A stretch of 64,000 nucleotides of DNA from NCBI GenBank assembly GCA_037501455.1, contig CM074856.1:20915001-20979000 (forward strand), read 5' to 3'. Of the stretch, positions 53,855 to 63,942 are shown piece after piece; position 1 is the first letter of the stretch; the number at the start of each line of letters is the position of its first letter. This stretch comes from Lantana camara. Lineage: Eukaryota > Streptophyta > Magnoliopsida > Lamiales > Verbenaceae. The notes under the pieces were generated by a model that had not been told where the DNA came from, did not search any database, and worked only from the letters and a program-made list of their open reading frames with translations. The position numbers and the translations under genes were made by a program.

Positions 53855-54587
53855 TTTATAGAATTATATTTTGATTAGAATTAGATGAAGATAATTAAGA
53901 ATTTGATTATAACGAAATATCCTGGAAGAATATTTATATATTTAGTATTTTACAAAACTACCCTTAATTATATTTTACTGAAAATCTTACAATAAGAGTA
54001 TTTTGGTCAATCGCAAAAAGAATATTTACGTGTCAATTTAGTATTTTATAAAAATACCCTTAATTGTATTTTACTATAACACTTACAATAAGGGTATTTT
54101 GACCGATCTCAAAGTTTCAAGAAACCAAAAACCCCAACTCGCACTTTTATAATATATAGAGATTAGGGGATTTAGAAAAAATAAAAAGTGTATTGGGAAA
54201 TTAAAACATAGAATTTTCAAATAGGGGAGTTTAGGATAAATTTTAGAGAGAGTTGATTCTTATAATTTACTGTCCCAAAACTATCAGCGAAACTATTTTG
54301 TAGAATTTGCCACCTAAACTATTCATTTTTTTTTTACTTTACTACCTGCGCTAGAAAAGTACCGAAACACCCTCATTTTGGACATGTGCTGGGCACATGA
54401 TGCCTTTATCGGAATATTTTGGTCGAAAAATCCAACTTAGGTGGAAAAGTGTAAAATTTAAAAGTTGGGGTGGTGATCGGAAAAAAAAAAAGAATATTTA
54501 GATGGCAAAGTCTAAAAAATAGAATAATTCAGATGAAAAAAAAAAAAAAAAAAACTCCAAAACTTTTCAAAAAAGAGAGTATATTTT

Positions 54588-54660
54588 AGCCGTTGCTGGG
54601 ACTTGAACCCAGGACATCCAAAGATGTCGAATTTGATCAAATCATATTGCTACAACGGCT
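54588..54660 (-). pseudogene. tRNA-like module, unit 27
   Basis: Same variants as the 51395 copy. Confidence 0.65.
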
Positions 54661-55069
54661 TACTCTTTCATTTACTGACTAGTATAGTATTTATCTTTTT
54701 GCTACTAATCTAGTTTCATTACCATAACTATGAAATAATATTAACGTAATAACATGATTTATTTATCCAAAGTCTTGAGTAGGGTGTAAGCAGTTGGTGG
54801 GGGTGATTTTATAAGTGAAATGGCGCCTAATCCTAGGTTTATAAAATTATAAACTATAATTGCATAATTATTTTTTCAAATCGAACGGTTTAGGTTGAGT
54901 GGTACCATTACATAGCTGGTGGATTGGTGGTTTGACAGATTATATATATAATTTTTAATAAAACTCTTTTATACTCATAATTTTACTTCAATAAACAAAA
55001 ATAATATAAAGAAAATGACAAATTTTTAATTTATAACGTATTGCAACACTAATGTATAATTGTTTCAAA

Positions 55070-55076
55070 GTTTTAC

Positions 55077-55109
<33 letters not shown>

Positions 55110-55111
55110 TT
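55070..55111. repeat. (AT)n microsatellite
   Basis: ATATAT run at the same monomer position as the other microsatellites. Confidence 0.9.
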
Positions 55112-55404
55112 ATTAAATAAATAAAATAATCTTGTTAATATAAATCATGTAGTATAATTTTATAGTTTGTTAAACAACTTGTATCATTAATTCAACACGA
55201 AAATATTAGAATTAATTTATTCAAAAGCTCATAAGATATAATTAATACTATTAGAATTAATTTTATTCAAAAGCTTATAAGATTATAATTATAGAGTGAT
55301 TTATAATTAAAGAAAGATTTATACAATTATATTTTGATTAGAATTACATGAAGCTAATTAAGAGTTTGATTAGAACGAAATATCCTGGAAGGATATTTAT
55401 ATAT

Positions 55405-55407
55405 TTA
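55405..55407. repeat. TTA target-site duplication (left)
   Basis: TTA here and at 56195-56197; the intact monomer reads ATATTTAGTATTTT. Confidence 0.85.
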
Positions 55408-56194
55408 GAGAGTGTTTGATAGGTGAGATTAGTTTTTTTGACTTAATTTGAGTTAATTTATTTTGGGCTTTTTAACTCAAATTAAGCATGATTAGGTTAT
55501 CTCAATCTACTGTTTGATATATGTAATTGGGTAGCAGCTAACTTAGTAATAGAAGCACAATTTTCTACTTGATACGATAGATTAAAGTGTTCTTAACATA
55601 TTTTTACATTTTGTCATTTTTTCTATAATTATAATTTTTATTCAAATAAAAAAGTAATGTATATATATATATATATATATATGTAAACGATTCAATAGAA
55701 ATCTTCGTTCTATGAAATAGAAAATCAAGAATTTATCATAACACCTATAAAATAGAAAATAAAGATTTATCATTATACTGATTTGTTGAGAGCCAAGAAA
55801 AATATATTATCTTTAAATTGTAGAGAATGAAGAATCTCACCACAGAAAAATCTTTATAAATGAGGATTCTGAAAAATCTCAATACAAAAAAATCTTAGAA
55901 TTGAGGATTCTGAAAAATCTCAAATAATATCTAAAAAATAGGAATTGTTTATACAAGTGGTGGGGATAAAAATGAGAGATAAAGATGAGAATAATGTGTT
56001 GAAAAAGTAATCTCAGTTAATCGCACCCCCCTTGTCGCGATTAAAAATTGGACTTAATCTGTGAAAAAGAGGGTTACGCGCGGGCTCAGAGATTCACGCG
56101 CTTGGCCCGAAATCTATAACCTCTACTAACTAACAGAAAATTAACTAATATTAAAACCAATAAAATAACCTAATCTCACCTATCTAACACTTTC
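55408..56194. mobile_element. Tourist-like (PIF/Harbinger-type) MITE
   Basis: 787 bases with ~25-bp terminal inverted repeats (left GAGAGTGTTTGATAGG..., right ending CCTATCTAACACTTTC; about two mismatches) and a 3-base TTA duplication. No transposase ORF. The interior is AT-rich apart from a short GC-rich patch at ~56075-56110 (ACGCGCGGGCTCAG) and holds an (AT)n run near 55658. Family assignment rests on TSD length and terminus style. Confidence 0.87.
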
Positions 56195-56197
56195 TTA
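56195..56197. repeat. TTA target-site duplication (right)
   Basis: Second TTA, followed by GTATTTTACAAAAC of the monomer. Confidence 0.85.
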
Positions 56198-56409
56198 GTA
56201 TTTTACAAAACTACCCTTAATTATATTTTACTGAAAATCTTACAATAAGAGTATTTTGGTCAATCACAAAAAGAATATTTACGTATCAATTTAATATTTT
56301 ACAAAAATACCCTTAATTGTATTTTACTATAAAACTTACAATAAGTGTATTTTGACCGATCTCAAAGTTTCAAGAAACTAAAAACCCGAACTCGCACTTT
56401 TATAATATA
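56195..56409. repeat. Satellite fragment between MITE and Helitron
   Basis: 215 bases of ordinary monomer holding the two sub-repeats ending in the conserved CAAAGTTTCAAGAAACTAAA segment and the TATAATATA at which the Helitron is inserted. It belongs to the same monomer as the sequence before 55408 and after 61938. Confidence 0.9.
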
Positions 56410-56440
56410 CTAGTGAAACGAACGTGCGTTGCACGTTTAA
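56410..56440 (-). terminator. Helitron 3' hairpin and CTAG end
   Basis: Minus strand: 6-bp stem ACGTGC/GCACGT with a 3-base loop, followed by TCGTTTCA and CTAG, then host T. This is the classic Helitron replication-termination structure. Confidence 0.85.
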
Positions 56441-56599
56441 CCTTTAGTTTATTTAAATAAGTTTGATTATTATATTTATTAAATAAATTAAGGTACTAAA
56501 AGTATTCACATCATGTTTTTTTTTTTCTCCCGATACGTGTTTAATCCAAGTTTTCCAAAGTTCGTGGAGTATATTTCACTAATAAAAAATTAAAATTTT

Positions 56600-58680
56600 C
56601 ATGGGTGTTTTTCAATATCCTCCGTCATCCATTTCACCACCATGTTCGAATCAATCTCCACATTATTCTTTGAGAAGTGCCCTCTTCCAAGCTAATGTCA
56701 AATCCCTCATGTAAACCCAATAACTCTGCCATATTTATTGAATCTTTACGAAGATTCATAGTGCATCCTAGTACTCATCTTTCGTTGTCATCTTGAATGA
56801 CCTCCCTAACCGAATCCCTTATCAAATTTATTCCACGACTACTCAATGAATATTTTATTTTATTTTATTTTAGTATTGAGGCATCAGATAACTCTTTTAT
56901 GTGGTGAAAAATGACGTTCTTAGACTTCATAATATTCTGATAGCTCCACCAGTTTCGTGCTTTCTAAAAATTTCAAAGCGTCAAAATCAAGACAACTCAC
57001 TCTGAACATTCTGGTAATACGCCGCTTTGAATTTTGCTATTAAAGCTATCTTTGAGCTCGTTCGACCCTCACAATCCATGAAGATCAGTCTATTCATTAA
57101 CAATCTTTTCCCACACCCGGAGTGCCAACAGATGACTTCTCAACACGCGTTCCAGATCTTCATATCCTGTGCAACATGTACATACATTACATCCCCCAAA
57201 ATTCCAGTCATACTTCAGTACATTTATGAGCAAGCTATTATGTTGGCAAAGCCTCAAGAATATTTTGAACTTCTGGGCCAAGGTGATTTTCAATTCCATC
57301 TCCGATTTTCACATATGCCTCATCCTCCATAAACAGACTATAGACCGTTTTATAGGAAAATTTATTGTTAACCGACCCAATACAGAGTTTCTAATCTCCA
57401 TTATCATGCAGTGCAATTGGGACGCTAAGAATCTTAGTCATCTCTTTCTTGGGCAGTACTATTTTCAGCTTATTAAGGTTCTAGTTTTTATCCGTGCCAA
57501 TGAAATTACATACCATAATTAAGTTCTTTATCCTTCTCATTAATGTTATCTGCAATGATTTTGGTGAGTTTTCCTTGCGATAATCATCTATCATTCCATA
57601 AAGACACCTATTCCATAAATGGTTCCACCATCTGAGTGCTTCTATCAATCCCTTTCCATGTTCGAGAAGCTATAAGTTGAGGCTCGTGTCCAATGACACA
57701 TAAGGTGCGAACAATACATGTGATTTGTTGAAGTTCAATTTGAGCCCCGATGTCTTGCAAAACACCTCAACCACACAACGGATGCACATGGCTCCATCCA
57801 TAGTAGATTTTCAAATCAAGTGAGAGATGTGAGGGTCTTTCTGACATACCATAATTGACTTTCAATGTCCGATTGAAATAGGTTTCTCAATCATATATGA
57901 AATGCCCCAACCACACTTTAAATACATTTTGTTCCATCTACAGTAGTTTTAGCTACTAATATTATATTGTTCGTAAAAAGCAAGTGTGAGATGTGATCTC
58001 TGACATACCTTAATTAGCTTCTAGTGTCCGGCTAAAATATCCTCCTAAATTATATACGTAAGTTGTTCCATGTAGAGTACAAATAAATAAGGCGAGAGTG
58101 ATTACCTTATCTAATACCACACATCCATAGATCCTCGGTCGGTTTACTATTCCACAAAATCTCCGGTTGTATCCCCTCCATTTTGCTCTACTGATATTGA
58201 AGATTTTTGTATGGAATTTGAAGAAAGTTAGATTTTCTTTAGAACATTTCACTGAGCTTTGTTGTATCCTTTTCAAGATTAATTTTCAGCACTATCTCCT
58301 TTTTTTTTTTCTTTCTTTGGAGTGATGCATCATTCATAACACTTTTTGAAGCATCAAGATATTGTAATGGGTGTCTCGATCGAGAAAACACTATTCTGGT
58401 TTGGGCTCACAATTTCTTTGATATACGGCTTAAACGGGGTATAATCATATTCGTGATTATTTTGAGCAATACGTTACACAACGTAATGGGCCGAATCTTG
58501 TTTAAATTTTTGGAGAATTAACTTTCAAAATCAGATAAATAAACGTCTGATAAGCCTTCTTGGGAATTGATATCTCTCTATGCAATTATTGATGAATTTT
58601 ACCACCGCGTCTCTTACTATATCCTAATAGGTTTGAAAAAAGTAGGCTCGAAATAATAGGTGATGTGGGGATTATAATGG
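56600..58680 (-). pseudogene. Decayed L1-type LINE fragment (RT, zinc-binding, RNase H)
   Basis: Translation of the minus strand in changing frames gives a plant LINE ORF2 in the right order. From ~58680 to 57560 are reverse transcriptase pieces: VVKFINNC, a VNSPK...P(I/L) stretch near 58510, KPTEDLWMCG followed by a shifted SRLIYLY block near 58100, and FCKTSGLKLNF near 57745. At ~57530-57340 is the linker with KILSVPIA and KFSYKTVYSL. At 57299-57090 is the zinc-binding (zf-RVT) region, open for 69 codons, with CNVC and LERVLRSHLLALRVW, although some metal ligands are changed. At ~56800-56610 is an RNase H tail with AELLGLHEGFDI and VEIDSNMVVKWM. Many stops and frameshifts make it a relic. 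Plus-strand ORFs at 57027-57522 are its antisense shadow. Whether the Helitron captured it or it inserted later is unclear. Confidence 0.8.
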
Positions 58681-60687
58681 ATAGCACTTTGTACAGGTGC
58701 ATGCCACCTTATCGTTGGTGCAAGCTAATACCAACACTTATCACCTATTCGATAGTATATCCACTGAATAGTTTGGTGTAGTACTCCCAAATGTGTGCTT
58801 TAGTTGGTCATTATTGGTTACTCATTCATCTTCTCGTTATGGTTGAGTGAAACCTCTTTCTTCTCGTTAGGGTTGAGAAATGAAAGAAACGTTTATATTT
58901 ATCCCTAAATTGGAGTCAATTAATTCTCAAGTCTTAAAACTAAATAATCTCTTCTTCTTGTAATAGTTAGTTATATCCTGTCATCAATTATTTCTCCAAA
59001 TCTTTCGAATATTTACATTAATTTCTCATACATAATGCTCTAGAAATTTTTTATAAATTTATTTTTTTTTTCGCTTTTTCGCACATTGAAAACTATTCAA
59101 TGATCATTGTTCTAGAGCAATGACCCAAAGTCCTATATTTAACACTTTGTCATGTCCTTTATAAATATATTTGTAAATTTCACATTTGTCACTCTAAGAA
59201 AATCCCGATGTTAATGTGAGAATTATAACTTAATAAGAGATATGGATTATAAGGTACTACAAATTGATTATAAAGTTGTTTATTGCGAACTTGGACCATC
59301 AGTGTGATTCTTCTCCTTCCACAGATCGGATATCCATCTTTACCTTGCGTTCTGTTTTCATAATATGAACATGAGTAACGATATTTACATTCTCCATCCA
59401 TCATACAAAAATTATTTAAGTTATTTCATCTACATGATTTATGCACCATGTGTTTTATAACTCACTCATAAAGTTGGGGATTCTTTTCCTAATAAAAAAA
59501 TTTTACACAAAAAATTGATCAAGTTGATTGTGTGCTATAATTTTATATTTTAACCCAAAAACTATCAAAATATGAGCATATGACAACCATTTCTTTTGAA
59601 ACTTGATTGTATGAATATGTCCAACCACATTTTCAAAAATCTCCTTACTGAATAAGTGATATTTTAAATTTTGTAACTTTTCTCAAAAAATTTGTGACGT
59701 CTTTCAAATCATGATCACTAAATGATACAATTAACAACCGATCATTGAGTGACATCATTATTGAATCAAAATATTATTTGGGTTTGTCCTTAATTTGGTA
59801 TGTGCGTCAATATACATCAAAATCAACTATTCTTTCTGTTAACTAACTATTTTTTATATCTTTTTAATTCTCTATTTGCTATTGATCTTGCATTCCATTT
59901 TTTTATTTATATTTCTCTAAGGAACATTATTTAAGATTTATATTAATATTTTACTATTTATTTTATATATATAGTAGAAATAATTAAAAGAGTAAATTAA
60001 TATAAAAAACTCAAGGAATGTTTAATTGAACACCATAAAAATAATTTATAAAATTAAATTATATCTTATTTTTACATGCACACATATTAAGTTTCCTTAG
60101 AATTCTTAATTTAAATAACTTTGGTCTGACGATCTGCAATTCTAAATTGTGGTATATATTAAATGTAAGAAATCAGAAACCCTATTTATCCTATTTAATA
60201 TATATAGACTATGTTAATTATCCTATCTAAATAACATTTACACATTTAATTTATATTTTATTATATAAACTAATGAAATATTATATTGTTAATTATATTT
60301 AGATAATTATAATTATATTAATATTAGTTAATTGAAAATTATTTTATATAAAATTTTCAATTATATTATTTTAATAATTAGATATGTTTATAAAATTATA
60401 ATATGACTATAATTAAAGAAAGTTTATGAACTTAGATAATTAGAATTATGGAGTTATATACTTAGAATTATATTAGGATTGATTTATTGAAACTTATCTT
60501 ATTTAACTCATTCAATTATCATATTTTATTTTAATTAATTATCAAATTTTATTAAAATTATAAAGTGAATTAATTTAATGTTTTCCAATTCGTTAGATAT
60601 ATCTTATTATAACATTTTAAATTATAGAGTTTTAAATTAAAAAATAGACAACTTATATTATAAGCTTTGAATACAATTAACTAATAT
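58681..60687. other. Helitron interior without recognised genes
   Basis: AT-rich sequence. A 71-codon minus-strand frame at 59189-59404 shows no motif I recognise and is probably chance. No repeat structure beyond short A/T runs was seen. Confidence 0.5.
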
Positions 60688-60698
60688 ATATATTAATA
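60688..60698. repeat. Target-site duplication of fold-back element (left)
   Basis: ATATATTAATA, repeated exactly at 61691-61701. AT-rich, so the exact limits are uncertain. Confidence 0.65.
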
Positions 60699-61036
60699 GG
60701 GTAATTACAGATAGCTCCCACGGGAGTATTAGAAACTATAACTTGTGATCCTCTTAGTCAAACAATTACATATACACCCATTAAGGAGTTTGAAAATTAC
60801 ACGAAACACCCATGAATTAAGGTTCTTTTAAATATTTTATGACATCATCAAAATTTTAACTTGATTTCCCTATTTTGACCCTTCATTTAGTATATATTTG
60901 AATTAGTATTGAAAATTTAAATTTAATAAATTAAATCATTAATTAATATAAAATAATATGATTTTGTCATTTTAAATATTAAATTATATATATAGAAAAT
61001 CTAAATTTAATGGGTTAAATATAATATTAGAAAACG

Positions 61037-61099
<63 letters not shown>

Positions 61100-61690
61100 G
61101 ACAATGTATAATTAATATATATATAATAATGTAATATTTATATATGTTATATATCGTACATATTAGTATGTATGAATATATGTGTATATTGGCGTGTTAT
61201 ATATATATATACGTATGAATGAATATATGTATTGTCGTGCGGTGGTGGTGTAATTAATATATATATACATAAATATTACTTTATTATATATATTTATTAT
61301 ATATTATAACTCTATATAACATCATTTTCTAAATATTATATTTAACCCATTAAATTCATATTTATTATATATAATTTAATATTTGAAATGATAAATCATA
61401 TCATCTCATATTAATTAATGATTTCATTTATTAAATTTTTAGATTTATAATACCAATCTAGATATAGTTAGGAATAATTATTAAAATAAAAATTGTTATA
61501 CTAAATGAATGGGTAAAATAGGAAAATCAAGTAAAAGTTTGATGATGTCATCAAAAATTTAAAAGAACCCTAATTTATGGGTGTTTTGGGTAACTTTCAA
61601 ACTCCTCAAGGGTATATATGTAATTGTTTGACTAAGAGGGTCACAAGTTGTAATTTCTAATATTCCCATGGGGTCTATATGTAATTAACC
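60699..61690. mobile_element. Fold-back MITE, Mutator-like
   Basis: 992 bases with long inverted arms of roughly 250-300 bases. The left arm starts GGGTAATTACAGATAG and passes CTTGTGATCCTCTTAGTCAA and CAATTACATATACACCC; the right arm is the reverse complement with scattered mismatches and ends TATGTAATTAACC. The centre is a very AT-rich spacer with (AT)n at 61039-61094. Long inverted repeats and a 9-11-base duplication suggest a Mutator-like fold-back. No ORF. It lies inside the Helitron. Confidence 0.8.
61039..61094. repeat. (AT)n microsatellite in the fold-back element
   Basis: Uninterrupted AT run of ~56 bases in the spacer. Confidence 0.95.
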
Positions 61691-61701
61691 ATATATTAAT
61701 A
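61691..61701. repeat. Target-site duplication of fold-back element (right)
   Basis: Second copy of ATATATTAATA. Confidence 0.65.
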
Positions 61702-62374
61702 TTAAAACAGTCCTTCTTAAACTATATATATATTTTTTTAAGTTAAAAAAGTTTTAATTCTACCAAGAGTCCTATTATAAGTTAATAAGTACTTTTTAAA
61801 TATAGTTAAATTAATAATTTATAATATGTAATTACATAGTTATCCCTAACTAATAGTTATTCATATAATTATTATGAGGGTATTTTAGGCGATCCGTATT
61901 TTGTAAGAAACAACTCGCACTTTTATAATATACATAGATATAGATTAGGGGATTTAGAAAAAATAAAAAGTGTATTGGGAAAGTAAAACATAGAATTTTC
62001 AAATAGGGGAGTTTAGGATAAATTTTAGAGAGAGTTTATTCTTATAATTTACTTTCCCAAAAACTATCAGCAAAACTATTTTGTAGAATTTGCCACCTAA
62101 ACTATTCATTTTTTTTTTTTTTGACTTTACTACCTGCGCGGGAAAAGTACCAAAACACCCTCATTTTGGACATGTGCTGGGCACATGATGCCTTTATCGG
62201 AATATTTTGGTCGAAAAATGCAACTTAGGTGGAAAAGTGTAAAATTTAAAAGTTGAGGTGGTGATCGGAAAAAAAAAAAGAATATTTAGATGGCAAAGTC
62301 TAAAAAATAGAATAATTCAGATTGAAAAGAAAAAAAAAACCTCCAAAACTTTTTCAAAAAAGAGAGTATATTTT

Positions 62375-62447
62375 AGCCGTGGCTAGGACTTGAACCCAGC
62401 ACATCCAAAGATGTCGAATTTGATCAAATCATATTGCTACAACGGCT
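62375..62447 (-). pseudogene. tRNA-like module, unit 28
   Basis: Shares the CTAGGAC, CAGCACAT and GATCAAATC changes with the 52837 copy. Confidence 0.62.
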
Positions 62448-62862
62448 TACTCTGTCATTTACTGACTAGTATAGTATTTATCTTTTTGCTACTAATCTAG
62501 TTTCATTACCATAACCATGAAATAATATTAACGTAATAACATGATTTATTTATCCAAAATCTTGAGTAGGGTGTACACAGTTGGTGCGGGTGATTTTATA
62601 AGTGAAATGGCGCCTAGTCCCAGGTTTATAAAATTATAAATTGTAATTGCATAATTATTTTTTAAATCTAACGGTTTAGGTTGAGCGGTACCATTTCATA
62701 GCTGGTGGATTGACGGTTTGACAGATTATATATATAAATTTTAATAAAACCCTCCTATACTCATAATTTTTCCACAATAAACAAAAAACAAATATAAAAA
62801 ATATGATTATTTTTCAATTTGTAACATATTGCAACACTAATGCATAATGGTTTCAAAATTAT

Positions 62863-62930
<68 letters not shown>
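62863..62930. repeat. (AC)n(AT)n microsatellite
   Basis: Same composite tract and monomer position as at 53324, supporting kinship of the two units. Confidence 0.95.
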
Positions 62931-62934
<4 letters not shown>

Positions 62935-63854
62935 AAATAAATAAAATAATCTTATAAATATAAATCATGTAGTATAATTTTATAGTTTATTAAACAACTT
63001 GTATCATTAATTCTATACAAAAATATTAGAATTAATTTATTTAAAAGTTTATAAGATATAATTAATACTATTAGAATTAATTTTATTCGAAAGCTTATAA
63101 GCTTATAATTATATAGTGATTTATAATTAAAGAAAGATTTATAGAATTATATTTTGATTAGAATTAGATGAAGATAATTAAGAATTTGATTATAACGAAA
63201 TATCCTGGAAGAATATTTATATATTTAGTATTTTACAAAACTACCCTTAATTATATTTTACTGAAAATCTTACAATAAGAGTATTTTGGTCAATCACAAA
63301 AAGAATATTTACGTGTCAATTTAGTATTTTACAAAAATACCCTTAATTGTATTTTACTATAACACTTACAATAAGGGTATTTTGACCGATCTCAAAGTTT
63401 CAAGAAACCAAAAACCCCAACTCGCACTTTTATAATATATATAGATTAGGGGATTTAGAAAAAATAAAAAGTGTATTGGGAAAGTAAAACATAGAATTTT
63501 CAAATAGGGGAGTTTAGGATAAATTTTAGAGAGAGTTTATTCTTATAATTTACTTTCCCAAAAACTATCAGCAAAACTATTTTGTAGAATTTGCCACCTA
63601 AACTATTCATTTTTTTAGACTCTACTGCCTTCGCGGGAAAAGTACCAAAACACCCTCATTTTGGGCATGTGCTGGGCACATGATGCCTTTATCGGAATAT
63701 TTTGGTCGAAAAATCCAACTTAGGTGGAAAAGAGTTGAGGTGGTGATCGGAAAAAAAAAGAATATTTAGATGGCAAAGTCTAAAAAATAGAATAATTCAG
63801 ATGGAGAAAAAAAAAAAAAAACCTCCAAAACTTTTTCAAAAAAGAATATATTTT

Positions 63855-63927
63855 AGCCGTGGCTGGGACTTGAACCCAGGACATCCAAATATGTCGAATT
63901 TGATCAAATCATATTGCTACAACGGCT
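63855..63927 (-). pseudogene. tRNA-like module, unit 29
   Basis: Near-reference T arm; loop change (plus CCAAATATG) and the D-stem break. The next LTR starts 16 bases upstream of its 5' end. Confidence 0.65.
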
Positions 63928-63942
63928 TACTCTTTCATTTAC

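Larger units (their letters stand above)
50791..55407. repeat. ~1.45-kb satellite array, block D (diverged units 25-27)
   Basis: The array continues after the minus-strand solo LTR. tRNA-like landmarks are at 51395, 52837 and 54588. These copies carry many substitutions not seen to the left. The unit from 52837 has long (AC)n(AT)n tracts and a ~248-base internal duplication, making it 1751 bases long. Units 51395 and 54588 share one set of variants; 52837 shares another set with 62375. The block ends at the TTA target of the MITE. Confidence 0.92.
56410..61938 (-). mobile_element. Non-autonomous Helitron with nested elements
   Basis: 5,529 bases on the minus strand. The 5' end (at 61938) reads TCTATGTATATTATAAAAG. 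The 3' end (at 56410) has the hairpin ACGTGC-AAC-GCACGT, eight bases, then CTAG. The flanking bases are A (56409) and T (61939). Deleting the element rejoins ...TATAATATA to TATAGATTAGGGG, exactly the sequence of the uninterrupted monomer near 52391, so there is no target duplication, as expected. No Rep/helicase ORF is visible. It contains a decayed LINE at ~56600-58680 and a fold-back element at 60699-61690. The 5' ~80 bases resemble the Helitron-like end inside the satellite monomer. Confidence 0.85.
61939..63942. repeat. ~1.45-kb satellite array, block F (diverged units 28-29)
   Basis: The monomer resumes at TATAGATTAGGGG directly after the Helitron. tRNA-like landmarks are at 62375 and 63855 (spacing 1480). 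The 62375 unit shares diagnostic changes and an (AC)n(AT)n tract with the 52837 unit. The last unit is interrupted at 63943 by another LTR, so the array probably continues past the window. Confidence 0.92.

Noticed and set aside
57027..57522. Plus-strand ORFs of 101 and 117 aa
   Set aside because: They are antisense to the LINE relic, whose minus-strand reading gives recognisable zinc-binding and RT-linker motifs.
58010..58276. 88-aa minus-strand ORF as a separate gene
   Set aside because: It overlaps the RT part of the LINE relic, and RT motifs appear in neighbouring frames, so it is a fragment of that relic.
59189..59404. 71-aa minus-strand ORF
   Set aside because: No recognisable motif and no gene context; likely chance in AT-rich DNA.
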